Translations under genes and position numbers: made by a program
The notes under the pieces: model-generated
The model's input: the letters and a program-made list of their open reading frames with translations, nothing else
The model's database searches: none
Told to the model about the DNA's origin: nothing
Shown: piece after piece, positions 1 to 8,850 of the stretch
Layout: each line of letters opens with the position of its first letter
How positions within the stretch are numbered: the stretch's first letter is position 1
Source of the DNA: Firmicutes bacterium HGW-Firmicutes-10
Lineage (GTDB): Bacteria; Bacillota_I; Bacilli_A; Erysipelotrichales; Erysipelotrichaceae
Direction of reading: 5' to 3'
Length of the DNA stretch: 40,458 nucleotides
Assembly (NCBI GenBank): GCA_002841605.1
Contig: PHAF01000002.1
Span: 1-40,458 of the forward strand

Positions 1-2
1 TT

Positions 3-848
3 CTAAATGAACTAGTCAAAAATGCATATAAGCATCAAGTTCGCTGTGTTGTCAGAAATACAACGGACACATCATTAATTGATGCGAGTGGATTAGATAT
101 CGAGAAAGTTGTTGGAGACGTTAACGATAATGAGTTTATAAATAATGTAACAAAGGGTGTTGACACTATCTTACACATTTACAACATTCATCAGTCACTC
201 GTTATTTTGCGATCAGCCATTGAAAATAAAGTCAAACGTGTCATACTCGTACATACAACCGGGATATACTCAAATTTTAAACGTGCATCACAAGAATACA
301 AAGACATAGAAGAAGAAGTGTATCAGATTGCATCAGATCCTAGGTGTTTAACAAAAGTTACTATACTGAGACCTACGATGATTTATGGGGATCTATGTGA
401 TAGCAATATTAGTAAGTTCATCAAAATCATTGATAAATTTAGAATTGTACCTGTTATAGATGGTGGTAAAAGTTTAGTTCAACCAGTTAATGCAAGAGAT
501 TTAGGTTTGGCATATTATGCAGTTCTTATGTCACCTGATAAAACCGATGGTAAATCCTATGATTTATCAGGCGAAAAACCTCTTAAGATGATTGAAGTTT
601 TTCGGATGATAAGTGATAATCTTAATAAGAGAACGATTTTTATTAACGTTCCTCTTGGATTCGGGGTATTGTTAGCTAGATTAGTAAGAATATTCACTTT
701 TGGAAAAGTCGACTATGTTGAAAAGGTTCAAAGAATGGGAGAGAATAGAAGTTATCCAAATGATGAAGCGAGAAGAGATTTTAATTTCAAACCTATGAGT
801 TTTGAAGAGGGTATTCAAATTGAAGTGAAACAGTATATTTTAAAGTAA
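3..848 (+). CDS. NAD(P)-dependent epimerase/dehydratase-like (atypical SDR), 5' truncated
   Basis: The reading frame is open from base 3 with no start, so the gene begins before the window; a TTG at 207 is internal and should not be taken as the start. The visible 281 residues are the middle and C-terminal part of a Rossmann-fold nucleotide-sugar epimerase/reductase. The GxxGxxG loop is off the edge. The segment HTTGIYS holds the usual Ser/Thr. Further on, the expected YxxxK reads Y-K-D-I-E, so the catalytic Lys is missing, as in atypical NmrA-like SDRs. ILRPTMIYG and SFEEGI near the C-terminus are typical of the family. It ends 27 bp before a glycosyltransferase and is probably in the same operon. 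Sugar substrate unknown. Confidence 0.8.
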   Translation, partial: LNELVKNAYKHQVRCVVRNTTDTSLIDASGLDIEKVVGDVNDNEFINNVTKGVDTILHIYNIHQSLVILRSAIENKVKRVILVHTTGIYSNFKRASQEYKDIEEEVYQIASDPRCLTKVTILRPTMIYGDLCDSNISKFIKIIDKFRIVPVIDGGKSLVQPVNARDLGLAYYAVLMSPDKTDGKSYDLSGEKPLKMIEVFRMISDNLNKRTIFINVPLGFGVLLARLVRIFTFGKVDYVEKVQRMGENRSYPNDEARRDFNFKPMSFEEGIQIEVKQYILK

Positions 849-875
849 CAAAGTTAAGAAAGTAGGATTGAGATT

Positions 876-1985
876 ATGAAAATAGTAGTATTATCAAGTC
901 ATACTTCATCTCTTTTTTGGTTTCGTATGGATATGATGAAAGATTTTATAAAAAGTGGACATTCAGTTATTGCACTAGGACCAGAACCAGAAGAAAATTG
1001 GGCTTTTCGCTTTGAAAAAAGCGGAATTAAATATAAGCAGTTATTCGTCGAACGTAACGGAACGAATCCTTTAAGTGATTTGAAGACATATAGAGAGATT
1101 TATCGGTTTTTGAAAGAGGAGAAGCCAGATAAAGTTTTTGCGTATCAAGCAAAGACTGTGATTTATGGATGTCTTGCATCAAAGGCGAATAGAATATCTG
1201 AAGTTTACTCCTTAATTGCAGGTTTGGGTTCTGTTTTCCGAGGGGTTGGACTAAAGAATCAAATTATTAAGCAGATTATGAAGATACAATATCGAGCTGC
1301 ATGTAAAGCCAGCAAAATGGTTTTCTTTCAAAATGTTGATGATAAAAATGAATTTGTTTCAAATGGCTTGGTTGATGAAGAAAAGACTAGGATTCTAAAT
1401 GGTTCCGGAGTGAATCTTGAGAGGTTTACACCTGAACCTTTGCCAGATAAACCGGCATTTTTGTTTATTGGAAGATTGATTAAAGATAAAGGTGTTTTGG
1501 AATACATGCAAGCATGTAAGTTGATAAAATCTGAGTTTCCCGAAGTAAGATGCATGCTTGTTGGACCGTACGACAGTAACCCATCGGCATTGCGACCGGA
1601 TGAGTTGAAGCCCTATTTAGATCAACAGGTTATTGAGTATTTTGGTGAGCAGATTGATGTTCGACCTTTTCTAAAACTATGCAGTACATTTGTTCTTCCT
1701 TCCTATCATGAAGGAACACCAAAGACAGTTCTTGAAGCCATGGCTACAGGCCGCTCCATTATTACCAGCGATGCACCTGGATGCAGAGAAACAGTTACGG
1801 ATGGTTTGAATGGATATCTTGTTAAAACTAAAGATATTCAAGGATTGTATAAGAAAATGAAAGTTCTGATCGAGAATCCAGAACTTAATAAGTCAATGGC
1901 TGAGCAAAGCATTGTTCTTGCAAGAGATAAATATGATGTTGTTTTGGTCAATAAATCGATAATGGAGACTATGAAACTAACATAA
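876..1985 (+). CDS. Glycosyltransferase family 4
   Basis: A 369-residue GT-B-fold glycosyltransferase. The N-terminal half begins MKIVVLSSHTSSLFWFR and contains the GLGSVFRG segment seen in PglA/CapM-like enzymes. The C-terminal half has FIGRLIKDKG, where the donor-binding domain starts, and HEGTPKTVLEAMATG, the EX7E-like nucleotide-sugar motif. It would add a sugar to the undecaprenyl-linked repeat unit at the inner face of the membrane. The ATG at 876 follows an AGGATTGAG ribosome site. Lengths and motifs are normal. Fourteen bases separate it from the dehydrogenase that follows, so the two are probably co-transcribed. Donor and acceptor cannot be read from sequence. Confidence 0.9.
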   Translation: MKIVVLSSHTSSLFWFRMDMMKDFIKSGHSVIALGPEPEENWAFRFEKSGIKYKQLFVERNGTNPLSDLKTYREIYRFLKEEKPDKVFAYQAKTVIYGCLASKANRISEVYSLIAGLGSVFRGVGLKNQIIKQIMKIQYRAACKASKMVFFQNVDDKNEFVSNGLVDEEKTRILNGSGVNLERFTPEPLPDKPAFLFIGRLIKDKGVLEYMQACKLIKSEFPEVRCMLVGPYDSNPSALRPDELKPYLDQQVIEYFGEQIDVRPFLKLCSTFVLPSYHEGTPKTVLEAMATGRSIITSDAPGCRETVTDGLNGYLVKTKDIQGLYKKMKVLIENPELNKSMAEQSIVLARDKYDVVLVNKSIMETMKLT

Positions 1986-1999
1986 AGGGGGAAATTGAT

Positions 2000-3319
2000 A
2001 TGAATTTATATGAGAAGATTAGAGATAGAGAAGAAAAGATCTCACTTATCGGATTAGGTTATGTTGGAATGCCAATCGCAGTTTCTTTTGCAAAAAAAGT
2101 GAATGTGATCGGTTTTGACATAAGCAAAGAGAAGATAGAGTTGTATAAACGAGGAATAGATCCAACGAAAGAGGTTGGGAATGAGATCATAAGAGATACG
2201 ACTATTGAATTTACGTCTGATGAAAAAAGACTAAGAGAATCAAAATTCCACATTGTTGCTGTTCCAACGCCGGTCAATTCTGATCACACTCCGGATTTAA
2301 GACCTGTAGAGTCGGCCAGCAGGACAGTGGGTAGGAATTTAACTAGAGGTTCTATCGTAGTTTTTGAGTCGACGGTTTATCCAGGTGTTACGGAAGAGAT
2401 TTGTATCCCAATTTTAGAAAAAGAATCGGGTATGATTTGTGGTAAAGATTTCAAAGTTGGATATTCACCGGAAAGAATCAATCCAGGGGATAAAGTGCAT
2501 CGATTGGAAACGATTGTAAAGGTTGTATCAGGAATGGATGAGGAATCCTTAGATATTATTGCCCAAGTGTACGAACTGGTAGTTATTGCTGGAGTTTACA
2601 GAGCTGAATCGATAAAAGTTGCTGAAGCTGCAAAAGTGATTGAAAACTCTCAGAGAGATATTAATATTGCCTTTATGAATGAACTCTCCATCATATTCAA
2701 CAAAATGGGGATTGACACAAATGCAGTTTTAAAGGCTGCAGGGACAAAGTGGAATTTCCTAAAGTTCACACCAGGGCTTGTAGGTGGTCATTGTATAGGG
2801 GTTGATCCATATTATTTAACTTACAAAGCAGAGCAATTGGGTTATCACTCACAAATTATTCTCTCTGGTCGAAAAATCAATGACGACATGGGAAGATATG
2901 TTGCAGAGAATCTTATCAAAAAACTTATCAAGGCAGATGTGTCAGTTAAGGATGCAAAAGTTGCTATCCTCGGATTTACATTTAAGGAGAACTGTCCGGA
3001 TATAAGGAATACAAAGGTAATCGACATCATAAATGAGTTGAAGGAATACGGTATTCATCCGATAATTGCGGATCCCGAAGCAGATTCTGATGAGGCAGTT
3101 CATGAGTATGGTATTGAGTTTGAGACTATTGAAGAGATATTTGATATGGACGCCATTGTTATAGCAGTTGGACATGATCGATTTCTGAATCTTTCAGATA
3201 AAGATTTTGAAAGGATGTTTAAAAAAGCACCGAATGAAAATAAAGTTTTATTGGACATAAAGGGTTTATTTGACAGAAAAAAATACGAATCTTTGGGATA
3301 CAGATACTGGAGATTGTAA
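2000..3319 (+). CDS. tviB: UDP-N-acetylglucosamine/galactosamine 6-dehydrogenase (TviB/WbpO-like)
   Basis: A 439-residue nucleotide-sugar dehydrogenase. The NAD-binding GLGYVGMP lies at residues 18-25. STVYPGVTEE at about 124-133 and the active-site Cys in GGHCIGVDPYYL (C265) are intact. The sequence resembles the TviB/WbpO branch, which oxidises UDP-HexNAc at C6, more than the UDP-glucose branch (compare the gene at 36256, which has the shorter [10 protein letters not shown] signature). The next gene is a TviC/WbpP-like 4-epimerase. Together they would make UDP-GalNAcA, as in Vi antigen and P. aeruginosa O6 synthesis. A GGGGGAAA ribosome site precedes the ATG. The substrate is assigned by family and neighbour, not proven. 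Confidence 0.85.
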   Translation: MNLYEKIRDREEKISLIGLGYVGMPIAVSFAKKVNVIGFDISKEKIELYKRGIDPTKEVGNEIIRDTTIEFTSDEKRLRESKFHIVAVPTPVNSDHTPDLRPVESASRTVGRNLTRGSIVVFESTVYPGVTEEICIPILEKESGMICGKDFKVGYSPERINPGDKVHRLETIVKVVSGMDEESLDIIAQVYELVVIAGVYRAESIKVAEAAKVIENSQRDINIAFMNELSIIFNKMGIDTNAVLKAAGTKWNFLKFTPGLVGGHCIGVDPYYLTYKAEQLGYHSQIILSGRKINDDMGRYVAENLIKKLIKADVSVKDAKVAILGFTFKENCPDIRNTKVIDIINELKEYGIHPIIADPEADSDEAVHEYGIEFETIEEIFDMDAIVIAVGHDRFLNLSDKDFERMFKKAPNENKVLLDIKGLFDRKKYESLGYRYWRL

Positions 3320-3337
3320 GGAAAGGTAGTGTATATT

Positions 3338-4312
3338 ATGGGATATGAAAATATTATGTTTGATAAAGATAGTGTATTTCTCGTTACAGGAGGAGCTGGT
3401 TTTATTGGCTCAAATTTGTGCGAAGCTCTGCTAGATAAAGGATATAAAGTCAAGTGTCTCGATGATTTATCGAACGGAAGTATTAACAACGTCGAAATAT
3501 TTGCGAACAATCCAAACTATACTTTTATCAAAGGCGATATAAGGGATTTTGACACTTGTTTAAAGGCTTGTGATGGTGTTGATTATGTTCTGAATCAGGC
3601 AGCTTGGGGAAGTGTACCAAGAAGCATCGAAATGCCTCTGCTTTACGAAGAGATAAATATCAAAGGTACATTGAACATGATGGAAGCGGCTAGACAGAGC
3701 GGTGTAAAAAAGTTTGTTTATGCTTCCAGTTCTTCTGTATATGGTGATGAACCCAATCTTCCCAAGTCGGAAGGGAAGGAAGGAAATCTGTTATCACCAT
3801 ATGCATTGACCAAAATGGTGGATGAAGAATATGGGAGATTGTATAAAAAATTGTATAATCTCGATACATACGGACTTAGATACTTTAATGTATTTGGAAA
3901 AAGACAGAATCCAAATGGAGATTATGCAGCAGTCATTCCTAAGTTTATTAAGCAAATTCTAAATAATGAGCGGCCAGTGATCAATGGTGATGGAAAGCAA
4001 AGCCGAGATTTCACGTATATTGATAATGTTGTTGAAGCAAATCTTAGAGCTTGCAAGGCATCTTCAGAGTTTGCCGGTGAAGCATTTAACATTGCCTATG
4101 GAGGGAGGGAATTTTTGATTGATGTTTATAACTCCCTTTGTAAAGCCCTTGATAAGAATATCGAACCTGTTTTTGGTCCAGATAGGATGGGTGATATCAA
4201 GCACAGTAATGCAGATATCAGTAAAGCCAAGAATTGCTTAGGTTATGATCCGAGTTGGAGTTTTGAGAAGGGTATCATTGCTGCAATTGAATGGTATAGG
4301 GAGAATTTGTAA
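3338..4312 (+). CDS. tviC: UDP-N-acetylglucosamine/UDP-GlcNAcA 4-epimerase (TviC/WbpP-like)
   Basis: Extended SDR of 324 residues. It has the Rossmann loop TGGAGFIGSN, the Ser-rich SSSSVYGD and the catalytic YALTK (YxxxK). ALRYFN-type GLRYFNVFGKRQNP and DFTYIDNVVEAN are standard for the GalE/WbpP group. It is paired with the TviB-like dehydrogenase upstream, so the likely reaction is C4 epimerisation giving UDP-GalNAcA or UDP-GalNAc. The frame can be extended to a GTG at 3329, but the GGAAAGG ribosome site at about 3320-3326 is only 2 bases from it and 11 from the ATG at 3338, so the ATG was chosen. It ends 1 base before the next gene. Confidence 0.87.
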   Translation: MGYENIMFDKDSVFLVTGGAGFIGSNLCEALLDKGYKVKCLDDLSNGSINNVEIFANNPNYTFIKGDIRDFDTCLKACDGVDYVLNQAAWGSVPRSIEMPLLYEEINIKGTLNMMEAARQSGVKKFVYASSSSVYGDEPNLPKSEGKEGNLLSPYALTKMVDEEYGRLYKKLYNLDTYGLRYFNVFGKRQNPNGDYAAVIPKFIKQILNNERPVINGDGKQSRDFTYIDNVVEANLRACKASSEFAGEAFNIAYGGREFLIDVYNSLCKALDKNIEPVFGPDRMGDIKHSNADISKAKNCLGYDPSWSFEKGIIAAIEWYRENL

Positions 4313-4313
4313 T

Positions 4314-5498
4314 ATGTCAGTCGTTGATATCCTCTATGTGGGCGGTTTTGAGATGCCAGACAAGAATGCTGCAGCTCACAGAGTTCTTAGTAACGGAAAG
4401 ATTTTTAGGGAGTTGGGGTATAATGTAATTTTTATTGATGTTGATAAAAATCTGAGTTTCAATACGGATATCTTGAGTACATTTAAGAATGTTCAAGGTT
4501 TTGACTGTTGGTCAGTTCCGTATCCGAAAACTTATACTGATTGGATTAATTATTTGTCCAATATCGCTTCTATAAAAGTCATAGCAAGAAAATATAGCAA
4601 TATTAAGTTTGTGATTGCATATAATTATCCTGCACTGGCCCTTAGAAATCTCAAGTTATTTTGCAAGAAGAACGATGTTAGGATCATTGCTGATTGCACA
4701 GAATGGTATAGTACAAAAGGTACGAATGTTGTTTTTAGAATCATCAAAGGCCTTGATTCATTTCTCAGAATGAGAGTCATTCAAAAACAATTGGATGGAT
4801 TGATCGTCATTAGTAAATATTTGGAACAATATTATGCCGACTGTAAAAATGTAGTAAGGATACCTCCTTTAGTTGATATTAGTGAGCAAAAATGGAGATT
4901 TGATCTTTCTGAGCAATATGAAAATAAAGCTAAGCTTGATAAGATTCGTCTTATATATTCGGGAAACCCCGGGAAAAATAAAGACAAATTAAGCAATATT
5001 GTAGATTCTCTTTATACCCTTAACCGCTTCGATAATTATCTTATGGAAATCGTAGGAATCAGTAAGGATGATTTTTTAGTAAGTTATCCAGATTATAAAG
5101 AAAAGATTGAGATTCTGGGTTCAAAGATTAGCTTTGTAGGAAAAGTTTCTCATGAAGAGAGTTTGAAAAAACTTAAAAATGCGGACTATAGTATTTTTAT
5201 TAGAGATAAAACAAGGGTTACAATGGCTGGGTTCCCAACGAAATTTGTTGAGAGCATCACTTGCTCCACATCTGTTATTACGAGTGATGTCAGTGATTTA
5301 CGTGACTATTTATCTGATGATCTTAAAATGCACCTTATTGAAAATGATTCTGTGGCAAACATCACAAAGGTTTTAGAGAGTATTTTCTCTTCAGACAAGA
5401 GTGATGCAATGCAAAGAGGTAAGCAAAACAATGATTCATTTCACTTTATGAAGTATCAAGAATCGATGAGGAAATTACTGTCTGATAAGAGGGGTTAA
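4314..5498 (+). CDS. Glycosyltransferase family 4-like protein
   Basis: A 394-residue GT-B-type protein. The N-terminal part reads VDILYVGGFEMPDKNAAAHR, like glycosyltransferases whose acceptor domain starts with a Gly-rich loop. The C-terminal part has LIYSGNPGKNKD, FVGKVSHEESL and GFPTKFVESITC, which match the donor-domain layout of GT4 enzymes with a weakened EX7E motif. The open frame runs further upstream inside the previous gene, but the ATG at 4314 has AGGGAGA nine bases before it and sits directly after the upstream TAA, so it was chosen. Tight spacing implies translational coupling with the epimerase. Sugar specificity is unknown. Confidence 0.8.
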   Translation: MSVVDILYVGGFEMPDKNAAAHRVLSNGKIFRELGYNVIFIDVDKNLSFNTDILSTFKNVQGFDCWSVPYPKTYTDWINYLSNIASIKVIARKYSNIKFVIAYNYPALALRNLKLFCKKNDVRIIADCTEWYSTKGTNVVFRIIKGLDSFLRMRVIQKQLDGLIVISKYLEQYYADCKNVVRIPPLVDISEQKWRFDLSEQYENKAKLDKIRLIYSGNPGKNKDKLSNIVDSLYTLNRFDNYLMEIVGISKDDFLVSYPDYKEKIEILGSKISFVGKVSHEESLKKLKNADYSIFIRDKTRVTMAGFPTKFVESITCSTSVITSDVSDLRDYLSDDLKMHLIENDSVANITKVLESIFSSDKSDAMQRGKQNNDSFHFMKYQESMRKLLSDKRG

Positions 5499-5516
5499 TA
5501 AAAATGGAGATAAATC

Positions 5517-6536
5517 ATGTTTAAAGACAAGACATTATTAATTACTGGGGGAACCGGTTCTTTTGGAAATGCTGTCACAAAAAGATTTCTTGAAACAAAC
5601 ATTAAAGAAATACGCATATTTTCTCGTGACGAAAAGAAGCAAGACGATATGAGGAAATTGTATAATAATGATAAGTTGAAATTTTACATTGGAGATGTAA
5701 GGGATCTTTCCAGTGTTAAAAACGCAATGTTTGGAGTTGACTATATTTTCCATGCTGCTGCACTGAAGCAAGTTCCTTCATGTGAGTTCTTTCCTATTGA
5801 GGCAGTAAAAACAAATATATTAGGAACTGATAATGTTCTTACTGCTGCAATAGAAATGGGTGTGCGTAAAGTCATATGTCTTTCCACCGATAAAGCTGCA
5901 TATCCGATAAATGCCATGGGCATTTCGAAAGCTATGATGGAGAAGGTTTTTGTTGCAAAGTCAAGGAATGTAGATCCTGAAGAAACACTGATTTGTGGAA
6001 CACGCTATGGTAATGTAATGGCATCACGAGGTTCGGTTATTCCGCTGTTTATAGATCAGATTAAAAATGGTCAAACAATAACAGTTACTGATCCAAACAT
6101 GACAAGATTTTTAATGAGTTTAGAGGAGGCGGTGGAACTTGTATTATTTGCATTCAAAAATGCGAATGCTGGTGATATTTTGGTTCAAAAGTCACCGGCT
6201 TCTACTATTGGAGAGTTAGCGCTAGCAGTTAAAGAACTTTTCAATGCGGATAATGAGATCAAAGTTATTGGTACTCGTCATGGAGAGAAATTATACGAGA
6301 CTCTGCTGACGAGGGAAGAACACAGAATTGCTGTTGATATGGGAGGATTTTATAAAGTACCATCGGATAAAAGAGATTTGAATTATGACAAATACTTTGT
6401 TGATGGTGACCAAATGTTATCTTCAGAAGATGAATATAACTCACACAACACGGAAAGGCTTAGCAAAGCTCAAATCAAGAAAAGACTGCTCGAGCTTGAA
6501 TATGTCAGGGAACAACTTAAATCTTGGAACAAATGA
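5517..6536 (+). CDS. capE: UDP-GlcNAc 4,6-dehydratase/5-epimerase, CapE/FnlA family (copy A)
   Basis: A 339-residue SDR starting MFKDKTLLITGGTGSFGNAV, with HAAALKQVPSCEFFP and STDKAAYPINAMGISKAMMEK. In this family Met replaces the usual catalytic Tyr and the Lys is kept, as seen here. CapE turns UDP-GlcNAc into the 4-keto-6-deoxy-L-arabino intermediate, the first step to UDP-L-FucNAc. No CapF or CapG lies beside it; they occur only with the second copy at 31045. The two copies are near-identical in core protein motifs but differ at many synonymous sites, so this is not a recent duplication. A GGAGA ribosome site precedes the ATG. Confidence 0.9.
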   Translation: MFKDKTLLITGGTGSFGNAVTKRFLETNIKEIRIFSRDEKKQDDMRKLYNNDKLKFYIGDVRDLSSVKNAMFGVDYIFHAAALKQVPSCEFFPIEAVKTNILGTDNVLTAAIEMGVRKVICLSTDKAAYPINAMGISKAMMEKVFVAKSRNVDPEETLICGTRYGNVMASRGSVIPLFIDQIKNGQTITVTDPNMTRFLMSLEEAVELVLFAFKNANAGDILVQKSPASTIGELALAVKELFNADNEIKVIGTRHGEKLYETLLTREEHRIAVDMGGFYKVPSDKRDLNYDKYFVDGDQMLSSEDEYNSHNTERLSKAQIKKRLLELEYVREQLKSWNK

Positions 6537-6773
6537 CATGAAAATGTTTCCCTATAGCGTAAGACTAGTCTGGCTGAACGGTTCAATAGATTATGCCAGA
6601 TTGCAATAGTATTCATGTGTAATATACGGTTGTGTTTTTACTTAATTGCTCTTAAGAACCGAAGAAGATCAAACTTTGCATAATGTGTCTGACAAGGGTT
6701 GAAGATAAACTATTTATACAAATATTGACAATAAGGTTGTTGAGGAGAAAATTGAAAGCGTAGGTTCATACAA

Positions 6774-7592
6774 ATGACAAGATTCTATTTTATTGCTGTA
6801 AATTATAACAGTGCAGATTTCACAAAATATTATATCGAGAGCATCCTTGCACTAAAGAAAACCACGGAAGAACATATTGAAGTGGTTATTGTTGATAACG
6901 ATTCAAACAGCAGCGATATGAGCAAGTTGGCATTATTGGAGGATGAAAACAATAATGTGAAAATTATTTGGTCACCAGATAATTTGGGGTATTTCAGAGG
7001 TCTAAACAGAGGAATAGAGAGCATAGAAAAAAATAATGATTCAATTTTTGTTGTCGGAAACAATGATTTGACATTTGATGAAGATTTTATACGTAACTTT
7101 TTAAAGATCAAGTACTCCGAAGATATTCTAGTAATTGCTCCGAATATCATCACAAAAGAAGGAAGACAGCAGAATCCTCATGTGGTTAAAGAGGTTTCTA
7201 AAACTGAAAAAATGAAAGTAGCTGTTTATTATTCAAATTACTATTTAGGTCAAGCTTTAAGACTGGTTAATCAAAAGATGAAACGATTGCGCAATAAACC
7301 GGTCCCATTAAAAAACAATTTTGGTCAAATGAAAATTAAAAGAGGTTTTGGGGCTTGTTATATTTTGACTCCCCACTTTTTTAAGCATTACGATAAACTT
7401 GATGATCGTGTTTTTATGTGGGGTGAGGAGGCACTATTATCGCATCAAGTGGAAAGCGTTGGTTGTGCAACATTATACGATCCTGAGATAAAAGTGATTC
7501 ATCATGAAAGTGCTAGCGTACAGAGTATTCAGTCCAAAAAGAAGTACTATATAACCAAGGAGTCTTACAAGATTTACAAGAAATATTTGTAA
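6774..7592 (+). CDS. Glycosyltransferase family 2
   Basis: A 272-residue GT-A-fold enzyme. The N-terminus FYFIAVNYNSADFT and VIVDNDSNS are typical of the nucleotide-binding half. The metal site appears as GNNDLTF instead of a plain DxD. FMWGEEALLSHQ and a late HHES resemble rhamnosyltransferase-like GT2 proteins. Rhamnose genes lie downstream, so rhamnosyl transfer is possible but unproven. A 237-bp spacer before it (6537-6773) holds no gene; it contains a TTGACA at 6725 without a matching -10. The ribosome site (TAGG) is weak, and an in-frame stop shortly upstream leaves the ATG at 6774 as the first good start. Confidence 0.85.
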   Translation: MTRFYFIAVNYNSADFTKYYIESILALKKTTEEHIEVVIVDNDSNSSDMSKLALLEDENNNVKIIWSPDNLGYFRGLNRGIESIEKNNDSIFVVGNNDLTFDEDFIRNFLKIKYSEDILVIAPNIITKEGRQQNPHVVKEVSKTEKMKVAVYYSNYYLGQALRLVNQKMKRLRNKPVPLKNNFGQMKIKRGFGACYILTPHFFKHYDKLDDRVFMWGEEALLSHQVESVGCATLYDPEIKVIHHESASVQSIQSKKKYYITKESYKIYKKYL

Positions 7593-7601
7593 ATTTGATG
7601 G

Positions 7602-7645
7602 TTGATATCACATATCAAAGGTAAAATTGATATGAGACTCATATC
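7602..7645. repeat. Two adjacent operator-like inverted repeats before wzy
   Basis: Two perfect dyads lie in the 95-bp gap before the polymerase gene: TTGATAT-cac-ATATCAA at 7602-7618 and GATATGAG-a-CTCATATC at 7629-7645. Both share the half-site TTGATAT (7602 and 7627). They are A+T-rich and lack a following T-run, so they are not terminators. A regulator-binding site or an mRNA structure are both possible. Confidence 0.5.
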
Positions 7646-7687
7646 TTGTTAGCAGTTGTTTTGTTGTTATAAGGGGAGGTGTTTCAA

Positions 7688-8815
7688 ATTCTAGTATACT
7701 TATTATATATATTACTTATCTTGGGAGGATTTTTGGCAAGGAAATCAAAATTATTTTCTTTGTATATTTTTATTTTCTTCGTAATCATATTCGGTCTGAA
7801 TAATCACCATCTTGGATATTCGGATTACTATAATATGGACTTTGAGAATTACTATACGGCATACTTGAGCAGTGCCAATCAAATAAGCCCAAGGAATATG
7901 GAAATAGGATTTAAGATAGTGATGTATATTAGTAATTTATTGGGATTGAGCTTAAACTCATTTCGATTCATTATCGGGTTATTCGGATTTAGTTTGATTT
8001 TCATCACAATAAAAAAGTATTCTAGTTATCCAAATTATGTGTTATCGCTGTATCTGATATATCCCTTTATTAACGATGTTATTCAAATAAGAAACTTCAT
8101 TGCTGCATCGATCGTTATTTTCTCAATAAGGTATCTTTTAGAAGATAAAAAGGGAAATCTGTTGAAATATGCTTTATTTGTATTTCTTGCAAGCCTTTTC
8201 CATATATCAAGCTTATTTTATCTTGTCCTGATTCTAGTGAAGTATCTTAAAACGAGACATTTTTTAAATCTTATCCTAATTGTTCTGCCAACCCTGATCA
8301 TATTGGCATATACATCATTTTATCCGTTTTTAGTAAGCAGAATCACGAGCAATCAGAAAGTACTTATGTATTTATCTAGAAGAACGACTTGGGGATTAAT
8401 TATCGTATACGGTACTATATTTATGATGTTTGGCGTACACTACATTTTAAACAGGGAAGCTAAGAAGAGTTTGATTGGCGAGAATAAGCTAAGGCCCGGA
8501 ATAGATGAAGGATCTTTGGTAGATAAAATGACTTTCTATGATATCCTGTTAAGAATTAATACCTTGATATTGCTTCTGTCACTGCCGTTGTTGATATATG
8601 ACTTTAACTATATTCGATTATACAGGAACATTTTGCCTCTAAATTACATTGTTTATGTGGATGCGATTATGTATAGACGAATTCCGGCTATGTCACATAA
8701 GTATTTTATATTGATTTTTATCTCTTTGAGTATCTTGTTTGTCATGTTTTATGGTTTAAATGCTTCCGAACAAATTTTTCCGGTTTTTAATGATAACATG
8801 TTATGGGGTTCTTGA
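7688..8815 (+). CDS. wzy: EpsG-family polysaccharide polymerase (Wzy), probable ATT start
   Basis: A very hydrophobic protein of about 375 residues with many membrane segments. It contains IRNFIAASIVIFSIRYLLED and FLASLFHISSLFYL, the pattern of EpsG/Wzy polymerases that join repeat units outside the membrane. No ATG lies near the start. A GTG at 7679 is in frame but is itself part of the ribosome site TAAGGGGAGGTG (7670-7681), so it cannot be read from that site. The next candidate codon at normal spacing (8 bases) is ATT at 7688, giving a protein that begins directly with LVYLLYILLILGG, a membrane segment. ATT is a rare start, so GTG 7679 remains possible. It lies among the locus A sugar genes. 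Confidence 0.75.
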   Translation: MLVYLLYILLILGGFLARKSKLFSLYIFIFFVIIFGLNNHHLGYSDYYNMDFENYYTAYLSSANQISPRNMEIGFKIVMYISNLLGLSLNSFRFIIGLFGFSLIFITIKKYSSYPNYVLSLYLIYPFINDVIQIRNFIAASIVIFSIRYLLEDKKGNLLKYALFVFLASLFHISSLFYLVLILVKYLKTRHFLNLILIVLPTLIILAYTSFYPFLVSRITSNQKVLMYLSRRTTWGLIIVYGTIFMMFGVHYILNREAKKSLIGENKLRPGIDEGSLVDKMTFYDILLRINTLILLLSLPLLIYDFNYIRLYRNILPLNYIVYVDAIMYRRIPAMSHKYFILIFISLSILFVMFYGLNASEQIFPVFNDNMLWGS

Positions 8816-8850
8816 TATACACTGATAAATAAATGAAAGGAAACATTACT

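Noticed and set aside
3100-3510. A 136-codon minus-strand open frame
   Set aside because: It spans antisense to the TviB-like and TviC-like genes and has no recognisable features.
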